A DNA stretch of 18,562 bases. Origin: an uncultured Lachnospiraceae bacterium (GTDB lineage Bacteria > Bacillota > Clostridia > Lachnospirales > Lachnospiraceae). The notes under the pieces were generated by a model. It saw nothing but the letters and a program-made list of their open reading frames with translations, had not been told where the DNA came from and made no database searches. The DNA lies in contig UQVK01000080.1 in NCBI GenBank assembly GCA_900544445.1, positions 1 through 18,562 on the forward strand, given 5' to 3'. Positions 7,184 to 14,686 of this stretch are shown one piece after another. Position 1 is the stretch's first letter. Every line of letters begins with the position of its first letter. Position numbers and translations under genes: made by a program.

Positions 7184-7825
7184 TTATAATTTCCACCAAA
7201 ACACGCCCGCACAGAATGAAAATCTGCGAAAGTGCATCTGGGGAAATCCGTTTCCGGAAAGCCGGGAGGCGATCTCTTCCGCCACTGGATAGCTTTCCTC
7301 TTCGTCCCAGTCCCTGCCGGACGCCTCTCTGCACACTTCCAGCTCCTGCCTTGTGGCAAAAGCCACATCCCCGATGTAAAGCCTTCCGCCCGCTTCCAGA
7401 TGAGAAAGCATCTGTTCAATCAGGCCGATTTTCTGTTCCTCATCCAGATGATGGATCGCATAAGTACAGACAATCACGTCAAAACGCTCACCCGCCAGCT
7501 TCTCCGGAAGCCCCTGGGAAAAGTCATGGCAGATCAGCCTGGCTTCCGGCATTTTCCGGGCAGCCTCCTCCAGCATTTTTTCTGAAAAGTCAATGCCACA
7601 GACTGGAATCCCCCTGTCATACAGTTCTCCGGCAAGCTTTCCGGTTCCGATCCCTACGTCCAGATAGCTGCCGCAGCTCCTGCTGCCCTCTGCGGTAATC
7701 TCCTGCCGCAGCCAGCTCATCAATGCGTCATATCCGGCAAAGGGATAGCCGGACGCCTCATCCGTTTCCCGCACGCTTCTGTCATATTCTTCCGCCCAGG
7801 CGTCAAATCCCTCTTTTTCCAGCAT
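7184..7825 (-). CDS. Class I SAM-dependent methyltransferase (YrrT-like)
   Basis: The 213-residue protein is the same length as B. subtilis YrrT and shares its opening, FDAWAEEYDRSVRE. SAM-binding motif I is YLDVGIGTGK (54-63), the acidic ribose contact is D79 in GIDFSEKM, and post-I motifs continue with FDVIVCTYAIHHLDEE and LEAGGRLYIGDVAF. It has no transmembrane segment and should be a cytosolic small-molecule methyltransferase. The substrate is unknown. The start at 7825 is supported by GGAGGAAG upstream, and a promoter lies at 7849-7878, so it can be expressed apart from the phosphodiesterase gene before it. None of the sulfur-metabolism neighbours usual for yrrT are present. Confidence 0.8.
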   Translation of the reverse strand: MLEKEGFDAWAEEYDRSVRETDEASGYPFAGYDALMSWLRQEITAEGSRSCGSYLDVGIGTGKLAGELYDRGIPVCGIDFSEKMLEEAARKMPEARLICHDFSQGLPEKLAGERFDVIVCTYAIHHLDEEQKIGLIEQMLSHLEAGGRLYIGDVAFATRQELEVCREASGRDWDEEESYPVAEEIASRLSGNGFPQMHFRRFSFCAGVFWWKL

Positions 7826-7848
7826 TCCTGCTTCCTCCGGTTTCCAAA

Positions 7849-7878
7849 TATATACTTTCCATATATACTCTCAGTAAA
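7849..7878 (-). promoter_or_regulatory. Promoter for the YrrT-like methyltransferase
   Basis: On the minus strand, TTTACT (7878-7873), an 18-bp spacer and TATATA (7854-7849), followed by a short leader carrying GGAGGAAG. The stretch also contains an imperfect tandem repeat (TTTCC plus ATATATAC twice on the plus strand). Confidence 0.5.
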
Positions 7879-7909
7879 TGCGTTCCGTTTTAATCCGGTC
7901 CGTTCGCTT

Positions 7910-8632
7910 CTAACCAACAATTCTGCGCGCCACATCCGGCCTGTTGGTGATCACTGCGTCGATTCCCGCTTCCACAAGCCTGCGGATGTCCTCTTCTTCG
8001 TCCACGGTCCAGACATGCAGCAGCAGACCACGTTTTCTGCACTCTTCCAGGAAATCCGGATACTGCAGGTTATAAAGCGCCGGATGGAGGGCGTCGGCTC
8101 CCAGCTTCGCCGCATAGTGGGGCACGTTCTGAAAGCCGTCCGAATAAAGGAGTCCCACCCTCGCCTCCGGGTTCAGCTCCTTCATCTTCATGGCGCTGTA
8201 GTGGTTGAAGGAGGAATAGATGATCTTCCCCTCCATCCCCATTTCCAGTTCAAGGCGGTACAGCCGCTCCTCAATTTCCGGATAAAAAATGATCCCGGTC
8301 TTAATCTCCACATTGATTTCCAGCCCGGCGGGCTTCAGAAGTTCATAGACCTCCGCCAGAGTGGGGATTGTGGCATCCGCATATTCCGGATGGGTCCGGT
8401 TGAATTTCATTTTCTTCAGCTCGGAAAGGGTATGGTCCATCACCCTTCCATGTCCGTCGCTGGTCCGGTCGATGGTTTCATCGTGAATCACCACCAGCTT
8501 TCCGTCCTTTGTCATCTGCACATCCAGTTCCACGCCGTCCGCCTTCTGATCGACGGCAAGCTGAAATGCTTCCAGCGTATTTTCCGGCGCATACGCGCTG
8601 GCGCCCCTGTGCGCCCATACTTTTGTTTTCAT
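7910..8632 (-). CDS. Glycerophosphodiester phosphodiesterase family protein
   Basis: The 240-residue protein has the standard single-domain GDPD size and motifs: AHRGASAYAPENT at the N-terminus (H8, R9, E17, N18), then GVELDVQMTKDG (E35, D37), then VIHDETIDRTSDG (H50). Downstream, NVEIKTG and HVWTVDEEEDIRRLVEAGIDAVITNRPD follow the TIM-barrel pattern. The family hydrolyses glycerophosphodiesters released from phospholipids to glycerol-3-phosphate plus an alcohol, using a divalent metal. No signal peptide or membrane segment is present, so a cytosolic role is expected. The start at 8632 was chosen because AGGAA lies 5 nt upstream and because HRG should lie near the N-terminus; an earlier ATG at 8680 would overlap the preceding gene's leader hairpin. 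It follows the methyltransferase at 8695 on the same strand. Confidence 0.9.
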   Translation of the reverse strand: MKTKVWAHRGASAYAPENTLEAFQLAVDQKADGVELDVQMTKDGKLVVIHDETIDRTSDGHGRVMDHTLSELKKMKFNRTHPEYADATIPTLAEVYELLKPAGLEINVEIKTGIIFYPEIEERLYRLELEMGMEGKIIYSSFNHYSAMKMKELNPEARVGLLYSDGFQNVPHYAAKLGADALHPALYNLQYPDFLEECRKRGLLLHVWTVDEEEDIRRLVEAGIDAVITNRPDVARRIVG

Positions 8633-8648
8633 CGTTTTCCTGCCCTTC

Positions 8649-8665
8649 TGCCGCCGTAGGCGGCA
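8649..8665. repeat. Short G+C-rich hairpin in front of the GDPD gene
   Basis: TGCCGCC-GTA-GGCGGCA is a perfect 7-bp stem with a 3-nt loop, 17 nt upstream of the GDPD start. A T-rich run follows it only on the plus strand, where no gene ends, so for the minus-strand operon it looks more like an intercistronic RNA hairpin than a terminator. Confidence 0.5.
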
Positions 8666-8694
8666 TTTTAATTTCATCATGCCATGCGGAAAGC

Positions 8695-9456
8695 TCAGAC
8701 CGGCTTCACCGCCTTCGTCGCCCAGAACGTGGGCACGCCGTATTCCTCCAGCTTTCCGTAACCGTTCGTATCCTGATATACATCCTTCAAAACGAAGCCT
8801 GCGGCGAGCTGGCCTCCGATCTGCTCCTCAATGGTATGGGAAAACTGGATCCCCCAGTTGTTCTTCACCGACTCCTCATAGAGGGCTTCGTCCTTCAGCG
8901 GATTGTAGGGGAGCCGGTAGCGGATCGTGGTTTCCTCTTCCTCTCCAAAGAGATAATTGAAGCCGTTGTCCAGCCCCGCCAGCAGGATTCCGCCCCTTTT
9001 CAGCACCCGGAAACACTCCTTCCAGATGGGAAGCACGTCTTCCACGTAACAGTTGGAAACCGGATGAAAGATCAGGTCAAAGCTTTCCGCCTCAAATGGC
9101 AGCGGCTTCGTCATATCCGCCCGGATCAGATCGATGGTATACCCCTCCCGGTCCGCCACCAGCTTTTCCATGCGAAGCTGCTCTTCGGAATAATCCAGGA
9201 CCGTACACTTTGCCCCCGCCGCTGTGAAAATGGGCATCTGCTGGCCGCCGCCGGAGGCGAGGCCGAGCACCCTGGCTCCTTTCATCTCACAGAACCAGTC
9301 CCCCGGGACAGATTTTGTAGGCGTCAGATACACCTTCCAGTCTCCCTGAACCGCCTTCACCCAGGTATCATGATCGATGGGTTTTCCCCATTCCCAGCCG
9401 TTTTTTACCCAGTCGTCAATCGTTTCTGAGTTGATCTGTGTGTAATCCCTGTTCAT
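8695..9456 (-). CDS. Class I SAM-dependent methyltransferase
   Basis: The 253-residue protein has an N-terminal helical lead (MNRDYTQINSETIDDWVKNG) and SAM motif I VLGLASGGGQQ at 63-73. It also has the acidic residue D88 in CTVLDYSEEQL, D114 in IRADMTKPLPF, and the core strand FDLIFHPVSNCYVED. The Gly-rich GLASGGGQQMP form is typical of a clostridial methyltransferase group usually annotated only as 'class I SAM-dependent methyltransferase'. I do not recognise the substrate. The start at 9456 was chosen for GGAGGAAAAG directly upstream. It begins 14 bp after the YdcF-like gene and should be cotranscribed with it. YdcF itself has been reported to bind SAM, so the pairing may be meaningful. Confidence 0.85.
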   Translation of the reverse strand: MNRDYTQINSETIDDWVKNGWEWGKPIDHDTWVKAVQGDWKVYLTPTKSVPGDWFCEMKGARVLGLASGGGQQMPIFTAAGAKCTVLDYSEEQLRMEKLVADREGYTIDLIRADMTKPLPFEAESFDLIFHPVSNCYVEDVLPIWKECFRVLKRGGILLAGLDNGFNYLFGEEEETTIRYRLPYNPLKDEALYEESVKNNWGIQFSHTIEEQIGGQLAAGFVLKDVYQDTNGYGKLEEYGVPTFWATKAVKPV

Positions 9457-9470
9457 CTTTTCCTCCATGC

Positions 9471-10256
9471 CTATGACGCATACATGGGATTCGCTTCCCG
9501 TACCATTCCTCCATACTCCTTTTTCAGTTCCGAAAAAGCTTCCGCAACCTCCGGCGGGATATCCACATGGGCAATGAAATTTTTTCCGGCGGGCCCATAT
9601 CCAACCGGCGCATCGGATAAGCGCGGAATCTCTCCCATCAGTAGAGTAATGTATCTGTCCATATCCCACATTCCCCAGATCTCTTTTTCATATTCCGGCT
9701 CTCCGTTTCTGACGGTCACCTCCGCCTGATAAGCCGCAAAATTGATGATCAGCGCATCCGCATCCTGTTTTCTCAGTCCGGCTTCCATCCTGCGCTGCAT
9801 GGCCGCATCCTGGATCAGAATAATGGAATGGAAGGATATCCCGTTTTCCGCGAGCAGTTCCAGAAGATAGGTAATGTTATTTCCGCAGTTTGTGGATCTG
9901 CATTCCAGAAGATCGGCATGCAGCCCGTAACGATATTCCAGATAGGCTTCAAATATTTCCGCCTCCGGCAGTCCTTCCGTCATGATCTCAGGAAACTCCG
10001 CATGCATTTTTCTGCGAAGCGTTTCCGTCGTATGCCCGGCTCCGCCCACGATAACATACTTTTGGGCCACATTCTGTTTCATTGCGTCCGCAAGCACATC
10101 TCCTCCGCACAGAATGCTGCCGCCGAAAAGCACCAGGACATCGGCCTGTCTGATCTGATACTTTCGATACAGCTGATCCGGTGTCAGTTCCGGCACATCC
10201 CTTTTCCCGCAGAATCTGCCCAGCCGGTTGATCCATTCCGCTGTCTGTTCCTTCAT
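9471..10256 (-). CDS. YdcF-family protein (DUF218, SAM-binding YdcF-like)
   Basis: The 261-residue protein aligns from memory with E. coli YdcF (266 aa) along its length. Shared features are ADVLVLFGGSI near 38-48, VGGAGHTTETL (70-80), RSTNCGNN (120-127), LIQDAAMQRR (147-156), DMDRYITLLMGEIPRL and GYGPAGKNFIAHVDIPPEV near the C-terminus. The DUF218 fold is Rossmann-like; E. coli YdcF was reported to bind S-adenosylmethionine, but its reaction is unknown. There is no N-terminal membrane helix, unlike ElyC or SanA, so it is cytosolic. The start at 10256 is the first ATG and has a GGGAGAGAGAG tract upstream. It lies 69 bp after the DUF5703 gene and 14 bp before a methyltransferase gene. Confidence 0.87.
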   Translation of the reverse strand: MKEQTAEWINRLGRFCGKRDVPELTPDQLYRKYQIRQADVLVLFGGSILCGGDVLADAMKQNVAQKYVIVGGAGHTTETLRRKMHAEFPEIMTEGLPEAEIFEAYLEYRYGLHADLLECRSTNCGNNITYLLELLAENGISFHSIILIQDAAMQRRMEAGLRKQDADALIINFAAYQAEVTVRNGEPEYEKEIWGMWDMDRYITLLMGEIPRLSDAPVGYGPAGKNFIAHVDIPPEVAEAFSELKKEYGGMVREANPMYAS

Positions 10257-10325
10257 TGGCTCTCTCTCCCGTCTTGTTTCTTCTCGTCGTCTCCAGAATA
10301 TTGTACCAGACCTCCGGCAAGGTGG

Positions 10326-12503
10326 CTAGTCCAGAGCAAACAGATTTCCATTCTTCAGACAGTATGCAGCCACCTTTCCTCCCGGCAGATGCAGTTTGAA
10401 CCGGACATCTACCTTTCTATCCCAGGCAGGCAGGACTTCGAAGCCGTCGCCTTTCACCTGTACCAGCATTTCCTGCAGTCCGATCATCGCGCTTCCGCCC
10501 CAGTTATGATCCGGCGTCCAGTCATGCCCCGGTCCCCAGAAAACCGGAAAGCGCCTTTCGGAATCTCCCATTTTCCATTTCAGAATGCGCATGGCCTCCT
10601 CTGTCAGATTCAATCTTGCCGCAAAAATCCCATTCTGATGCCAGCTGACCAGAAGTCTCTGATCTTCGTTAAGGGACGGGCTCCAGTAGGTATTTCTTCC
10701 TCTTTCCTTTTCCTCTTCCGCAAGCCCCCTGCAGCTGTAAGGAAATATGCGATACAGCTGAGGGATTTCACAATTAAAGGGGATCGGGTTATATTTTTCC
10801 GCGGGAAGGAAAACCGGTTTCCCATTTTCCTCTCCCTCCGGCAGTTCCGGACAGATTCTTCTCCATTCCCGATATTCTGCCGCATCCTGCCCTCTGTTCT
10901 CCAGATAGCGGATCAGCTGATCCAGAAGCTCCCGCAGTCCCGCGACAGCATCCATCGGATTCGAAGCTCCATACCGATTCCCGTCTGCGCTGTAAGGATC
11001 TTCCCCCTTATAGGTCTCCAGAGCCGTAGAAGGGAAAATCCTCAGCCTGCCCTTCCCGTCACGCCCATAATGGGAAAAATAGAATCGGATTACCTGATCG
11101 ATGAAGTCCAGATATTCCGCAATATCCCTGCCGGAATATTCCGCATATTCCAGCATCATCAGAGCAAATTCCAGGGCTGTGGAATAATGCATCCTTACCC
11201 ACGGATTGTCATCTTCCCCTTCCGGGATCTCCTTTCTCCTGTTCCATTTATATTCCGCGCAGATGGAGGTTCCAAAGCAGCTGATCTGTTCCGGGAAACA
11301 GGCTCCGTCCTCTCCCCAGTAACCCAAAGCCCGCATCTTTCCGGCCTCAAGAAGATGATTGTAAAAATCAAACTGGGGCTTCATCGCGTCAAAATCCCCG
11401 CTCTTCAGCATCGGCCAATAGACAAGCCTCTGGTTCTGCGCCGTAAATTCCGTTCCTGACCAGTTCCGGTAGTCCGGGGTAAAGCGTTCATAAAACGTGA
11501 AAAGCCCTCCGTTGAATTTGGTCGGCCATTTCCCATAGTAGTTGCATCCCAGCATATACCGGAACAGCTGATAATTTCTCCCGATTTTCCAATATTCCGA
11601 ACCGGGATGATCTTCGTCAATGTAAATGTAGCTTCTGTCGAAATAATCCTCCCACCATTTCTGATTTTCTTCCAGACTGATGCCGGCAGAAGCGTTTTCT
11701 GTGACCCGGCTTTTCCAGTCTTCTTCCGAAGCAAACTGCCCGGTCAGCAGGGATACGACAATCTCGGTTTCTTTCAGGCCGGCAGTCTCATACTGATACT
11801 CCATCTGATCCGTATGCTCGAAGCAGCCCGCTTTTTTCCCTTTGTAAACCAGCGAAGGGCAGCTGAGCAGGCCTCCCGTCAGCCTGTCCTTCAGCCAGTT
11901 GGGAAAGGCGTCTTTTACCGCTTCCAGATGCTGCTGCCGGATCGCCCGGTCATATACAAGCCTGTCGTTCCGGTTTTTATGAAAGAAAAAGAGCCTGTTT
12001 TCCTCCGCCTGGATCTGATCCGGCCACGTTATCACCGGATCGGGGAACGAATCTTCTCCCTGTACGGCAAAATTCCTGCACTGTCCCCGTTCTTCAGGCA
12101 CCACCTCCCGCTCCCGATAGCGCCAGCAGTCAAATATCACCTGAAGCTTCTCCTCTCTGTCCGAGGAAAAATGAATGTGGAGATTGGAATTGGTCACATC
12201 CTGCCACAGCAGAAACTTCATCCGGTTTTCTTCATCCCCTGCTGAAATACAGATCTGCCCCTTTTCCAGTTCCAGCTCCTGCCTGAAATTTGAGGACATC
12301 CGTTCCCGGTTCACCGGGTGAATTCTTAAACGCCCCAGCTTCAGCATGGTTCCATTTTCATCAAAGGCTCCGCTCTGAGCCAGATAAATGCAGAGCTCGT
12401 CATCCTGAACCCAGACGTTGCATCCCGCGTCATGTCCTCCAAGCGGCATGCTTTCGGATGAATCTCTGCTCTGTGTATGCCATATTACATGGTAGTCCTT
12501 CAT
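10326..12503 (-). CDS. DUF5703 domain protein, glycoside-hydrolase-like
   Basis: The 725-residue protein begins with a DUF5703-type block: IWHTQSRDSSESMPLGGHDAGCNVW at ~7-31 and LCIYLAQSGAFDENGTMLKLGRLRIHP at ~37-63. The rest, with many aromatic motifs (WSGTEFTAQNQRLVYWPML, GYWGEDGACFPEQ, GASNPMDAVAGLRELLDQLI, WGPGHDWTPDHNWGGSAMIGLQEMLVQ), fits an (alpha/alpha)6-toroid like that of GH95-type enzymes. I infer carbohydrate hydrolysis; the substrate and catalytic residues cannot be named. There is no signal peptide, so it probably acts in the cytoplasm on imported sugars. The start at 12503 was chosen because DUF5703 should start near the N-terminus and GGAG lies 9 nt upstream. It is the first gene of the run down to 7910, behind a promoter at 12625-12653 with a ~115-nt leader. 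Confidence 0.82.
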   Translation of the reverse strand: MKDYHVIWHTQSRDSSESMPLGGHDAGCNVWVQDDELCIYLAQSGAFDENGTMLKLGRLRIHPVNRERMSSNFRQELELEKGQICISAGDEENRMKFLLWQDVTNSNLHIHFSSDREEKLQVIFDCWRYREREVVPEERGQCRNFAVQGEDSFPDPVITWPDQIQAEENRLFFFHKNRNDRLVYDRAIRQQHLEAVKDAFPNWLKDRLTGGLLSCPSLVYKGKKAGCFEHTDQMEYQYETAGLKETEIVVSLLTGQFASEEDWKSRVTENASAGISLEENQKWWEDYFDRSYIYIDEDHPGSEYWKIGRNYQLFRYMLGCNYYGKWPTKFNGGLFTFYERFTPDYRNWSGTEFTAQNQRLVYWPMLKSGDFDAMKPQFDFYNHLLEAGKMRALGYWGEDGACFPEQISCFGTSICAEYKWNRRKEIPEGEDDNPWVRMHYSTALEFALMMLEYAEYSGRDIAEYLDFIDQVIRFYFSHYGRDGKGRLRIFPSTALETYKGEDPYSADGNRYGASNPMDAVAGLRELLDQLIRYLENRGQDAAEYREWRRICPELPEGEENGKPVFLPAEKYNPIPFNCEIPQLYRIFPYSCRGLAEEEKERGRNTYWSPSLNEDQRLLVSWHQNGIFAARLNLTEEAMRILKWKMGDSERRFPVFWGPGHDWTPDHNWGGSAMIGLQEMLVQVKGDGFEVLPAWDRKVDVRFKLHLPGGKVAAYCLKNGNLFALD

Positions 12504-12624
12504 ACATTCTTCTCCATTTCGCCGTCTCATTTCCCGTAATGCTTTACTTCCCCAACCAGTTTTTCTGCGACAATTGCCGAGCATTCCCTGAAAGCAAATT
12601 GTCTGCTCCTGGTTTTCTGAAACT

Positions 12625-12653
12625 ATTATATCTGACTGTTAAGTACATGACCA
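12625..12653 (-). promoter_or_regulatory. Promoter for the DUF5703-led gene run
   Basis: On the minus strand, a perfect -10 TATAAT (12630-12625) has a weaker -35 TGGTCA (12653-12648) at 17-bp spacing. In the leader, GACAATT and AATTGTC arms (12597-12603 and 12569-12575) can pair. The weak -35 suggests that an activator may help. Confidence 0.55.
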
Positions 12654-12704
12654 GCCACGGCAGACACAAAATTTTACCGTCCGCTCCTGAATGGAGGGCT
12701 TGTG

Positions 12705-12749
12705 TAAGGTCACTTTACCCATAATTTATAAGGTCAGATACCCCATAAT
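12705..12749. repeat. Pair of imperfect 21-bp direct repeats in the DUF5703/XRE divergent region
   Basis: Copies at 12705-12725 and 12729-12749 start 24 bp apart. Both begin TAAGGTCA and end CCCATAAT, matching at 17 of 21 positions. They lie upstream of both the minus-strand DUF5703 promoter and the plus-strand XRE gene, where tandem regulator sites would be expected. Confidence 0.55.
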
Positions 12750-12764
12750 GGAATTGGTTAAAGA

Positions 12765-12781
12765 TTGAATTTCAAATTCAA
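12765..12781. promoter_or_regulatory. 17-bp palindrome upstream of the XRE gene (candidate operator)
   Basis: TTGAATTTCAAATTCAA is perfectly symmetrical about its central C. It lies ~110 bp before the XRE start and 15 bp after the direct-repeat pair. HTH regulators of this class often bind palindromes near their own gene; binding here is inference. I see no convincing plus-strand -35/-10 pair, so the XRE promoter is unresolved. Confidence 0.5.
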
Positions 12782-12892
12782 AATGTTGTGGATATTCCTT
12801 CCCGGATATCCGGTTCACATGATAGGCTACTTCTACCATTCATAGAAAAGAGCGGCCATCCGCCGGCAGCCGTCTATGGGAAAGGCATCGTT

Positions 12893-13129
12893 ATGACCCG
12901 ATTAAAAGAACTGAGAAAAGAAAAAGGCTATACCCAGATCAAAATGCAGCATCTGACCGGCATTGATCAGAGCGATTATTCCAAAATCGAAAACGGCAAG
13001 CGCTATCTCACCTTCGAACAGTGCAGACGGATCGCCATCGCTCTGGATACCAGCATGGACTATCTGGCAGGGCTGACGGATGAGAAGAATCCCTATCCGA
13101 GAAGCGCTTCTCTGGAGAATCAGGGCTAA
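12893..13129 (+). CDS. Small XRE-family helix-turn-helix regulator
   Basis: The 78-residue protein is almost entirely an HTH_3 (Cro/CI-like) domain. It reads MTRLKELRKEKGYTQIKMQ, then the recognition region GIDQSDYSKIENGKRYLTFEQCRRIAIALDTSMDYLAGLTDE. It should bind DNA as a dimer and lacks a sensor domain. The start at 12893 was chosen because the domain begins there and AAAGG lies 7 nt upstream. An in-frame ATG at 12788 would add 35 residues with no domain character. It is one of two plus-strand genes, divergent from the DUF5703 gene and convergent with the MATE gene, ending at a shared terminator. The DUF5703 run is a plausible target but unproven. Confidence 0.87.
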   Translation: MTRLKELRKEKGYTQIKMQHLTGIDQSDYSKIENGKRYLTFEQCRRIAIALDTSMDYLAGLTDEKNPYPRSASLENQG

Positions 13130-13139
13130 GCACGCCAAA

Positions 13140-13185
13140 AGAAGCGGACTCTCGTTTTTCAGGTCGTCCGCTTCTCTTCTTTTTT
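13140..13185 (+). terminator. Bidirectional terminator shared by the XRE and MATE genes
   Basis: AGAAGCGGAC (13140-13149) and GTCCGCTTCT (13166-13175) form a perfect 10-bp stem around a 16-nt loop. On the plus strand it is followed by CTTCTTTTTT, which terminates the XRE gene. On the minus strand the stem is followed by TTTT and can serve MATE. The right arm lies inside the last codons of the MATE gene. Confidence 0.8.
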
Positions 13186-14505
13186 CCTGATATATCTGTA
13201 ATACGTCACCCCCGTCACATCCGCCAGCGCCCAGCCGATGGGCACCGCCCACCAGATTCCCAGCACGCCAATGCCAGGGACGGCGGAAAGCGCATAGGCA
13301 AGGAGCACCCGCGTTCCCAGGGAAATCACCGTAAGCACCAGAGACATGGCCGGCCGCTCAATGGCCCGATACAGCCCGTACAGCAGGAAGAGGCCGCCGA
13401 TACCGACGTAAAACGCCCCTACCACCCGAAGGTAGGATACGCCGATAGCCAGGATTTCCGTCTCCTCCGGCCGGATGAAAATCAACAGAAACACTCTGGC
13501 AAAAATAACGACTACAGCCGATACACACAAAGCGAAAATCACCGCAGTTCTGACCGCGCACCGGATTCCTTCCCGGATCCGGTCTTTTTTCTTTGCCCCG
13601 TGGTTCTGGGCGATGAAGGTGGAGAAGGCGTTTCCAAAATCCTGCAGGGGCATGTAGGCGAAGGAATCGATTTTGACCGCCGCCGCAAAGGCCGCCATGA
13701 CCGAAGCGCCGAAGCTGTTCACCAGTCCCTGCACCATCAGTATTCCCAGATTCATCACCGACTGCTGCAGACAGGTCAGCACGGAGGCTCCCGTCACCTC
13801 CCGCACCGTTTCCCTGCGCACGCGCATCTGCTGCCGCCCTACCTTCAGCTGCGGACATTTCAGCCATTTATAGATAAGCAGCCCCACGCCGGAAAACCAC
13901 TGGGCGAGAATGGTGGCAAAAGCCGCGCCCGCCACGCCCCAGCCGCAGGAAACCACAAAATACAGATCCAGCACGATATTGATCACGGCTGAAATTCCGA
14001 GAAAAATCAGCGGAACCACGGAATTTCCAACCGCCCGGAGCAGGGAGGCGTAATAATTATAAAGAAAGGTTCCCCCGATTCCCCAGAAAATTACCCACAG
14101 ATATTCCCGCATCAGGCCGTAGACTTCCTGTGGGACGGAAAGCAGGCGCATGATCCCGTCCAGAAAAACGAACACGCCCACATTGATCACCACGGTAACG
14201 GACGCAATCATCAGAAAGGACACGAACATATCCTCCTGAAGCTGCTTTCTGTTCCCTTCACCGTAACGGATGGAAAACATGGCTCCGCTTCCCATGCACA
14301 GGCCGAGCAGAATGGAGGTCAGAAAGGTCATCAGCGTATAAGCGCTTCCCACTGCCGCCAACGCGTCCGCGCCGAGAAACTGCCCCACAATCAGCGTATC
14401 CACCACATTATAAAGCTGCTGAAGCAGATTTCCGCAGATCATCGGAAACGCAAACTTCAACAGCGTCTTTGTGATATTTCCCTGTGTCAGATCCATCTGT
14501 GCCAT
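13159..14505 (-). CDS. MATE family multidrug/organic cation efflux transporter
   Basis: The 448-residue membrane protein has about 12 hydrophobic segments in two similar halves. The opening MAQMDLTQGNITKTLLKFAFPMICGNLLQQLYNVVDTLIVGQFLG is the typical N-terminus of DinF/NorM-like clostridial MATE proteins. Later features include GLCMGSGAMFSIRYGEGN after TM2 and QNHGAKKKDRIREG in the inter-half loop (the GQNxGA-type motif). MATE proteins export cationic drugs or metabolites using Na+ or H+ gradients. The start at 14505 was chosen because the conserved N-terminus begins there; the in-frame ATG at 14574 adds a very basic stretch, with the -10 box partly overlapping it. It is divergent from the AraC gene. 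The stop codon lies in the terminator loop. Confidence 0.92.
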   Translation of the reverse strand: MAQMDLTQGNITKTLLKFAFPMICGNLLQQLYNVVDTLIVGQFLGADALAAVGSAYTLMTFLTSILLGLCMGSGAMFSIRYGEGNRKQLQEDMFVSFLMIASVTVVINVGVFVFLDGIMRLLSVPQEVYGLMREYLWVIFWGIGGTFLYNYYASLLRAVGNSVVPLIFLGISAVINIVLDLYFVVSCGWGVAGAAFATILAQWFSGVGLLIYKWLKCPQLKVGRQQMRVRRETVREVTGASVLTCLQQSVMNLGILMVQGLVNSFGASVMAAFAAAVKIDSFAYMPLQDFGNAFSTFIAQNHGAKKKDRIREGIRCAVRTAVIFALCVSAVVVIFARVFLLIFIRPEETEILAIGVSYLRVVGAFYVGIGGLFLLYGLYRAIERPAMSLVLTVISLGTRVLLAYALSAVPGIGVLGIWWAVPIGWALADVTGVTYYRYIRKKEEKRTT

Positions 14506-14562
14506 TTTTTCTCTTTCCGCCCTTTTCTTTCCGCTCTTTTTCCTGATATTGTATGATTTTCT

Positions 14563-14573
14563 TGACATTGTCA
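14563..14573. promoter_or_regulatory. Candidate operator between the MATE and AraC genes
   Basis: TGACA-T-TGTCA is a perfect palindrome between the divergent genes. It abuts the MATE -10 box, and its left half lies in a TTGACA that could be a plus-strand -35. The position suits repression, but no regulator can be assigned. Confidence 0.4.
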
Positions 14574-14581
14574 TAATATCA
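14573..14581 (-). promoter_or_regulatory. Extended -10 promoter element for the MATE gene
   Basis: On the minus strand TGATATTAT combines the extended -10 TGn with TATTAT. No good -35 lies at 17-18 bp, as expected for extended -10 promoters. The predicted start is ~60 bp before the MATE ATG at 14505. Confidence 0.45.
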
Positions 14582-14669
14582 GCCTTACACTGAAGCTGTA
14601 TATTAAAAAAGCAGCCTTTTTTATAAAAATATTGCGGTTTTACAAAAAATGCCGCTCACGGCGGCGGCA

Positions 14670-14680
14670 GGGGGGGGGGG
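14670..14680 (+). repeat. 11-G homopolymer at the AraC ribosome binding site
   Basis: Eleven consecutive G residues end 6 nt before the ATG at 14687. A G-run can pair with the CCUCC of 16S rRNA using one G-U pair, and the distance is ideal for initiation, so the tract may itself be the ribosome binding site. Tracts this long are prone to slippage, so its length may vary between cells. It could also be a sequencing or assembly length error. Confidence 0.75.
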
Positions 14681-14686
14681 TAAGGT

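Noticed and set aside
8649..8665. Rho-independent terminator between the methyltransferase and GDPD genes
   Set aside because: The T-run follows the stem only on the plus strand, where no gene ends. On the minus strand the next bases are GAAGGGCAGG.
9828..11459. A 543-codon open frame on the plus strand
   Set aside because: It lies antisense to the YdcF and DUF5703 genes, which show clear family motifs. Its translation has no recognisable domain and no ribosome binding site.
12788..12892. A 35-residue N-terminal extension of the XRE regulator
   Set aside because: The HTH domain begins at 12893 with a good AAAGG site. The extension has no domain character and starts just after the palindrome.
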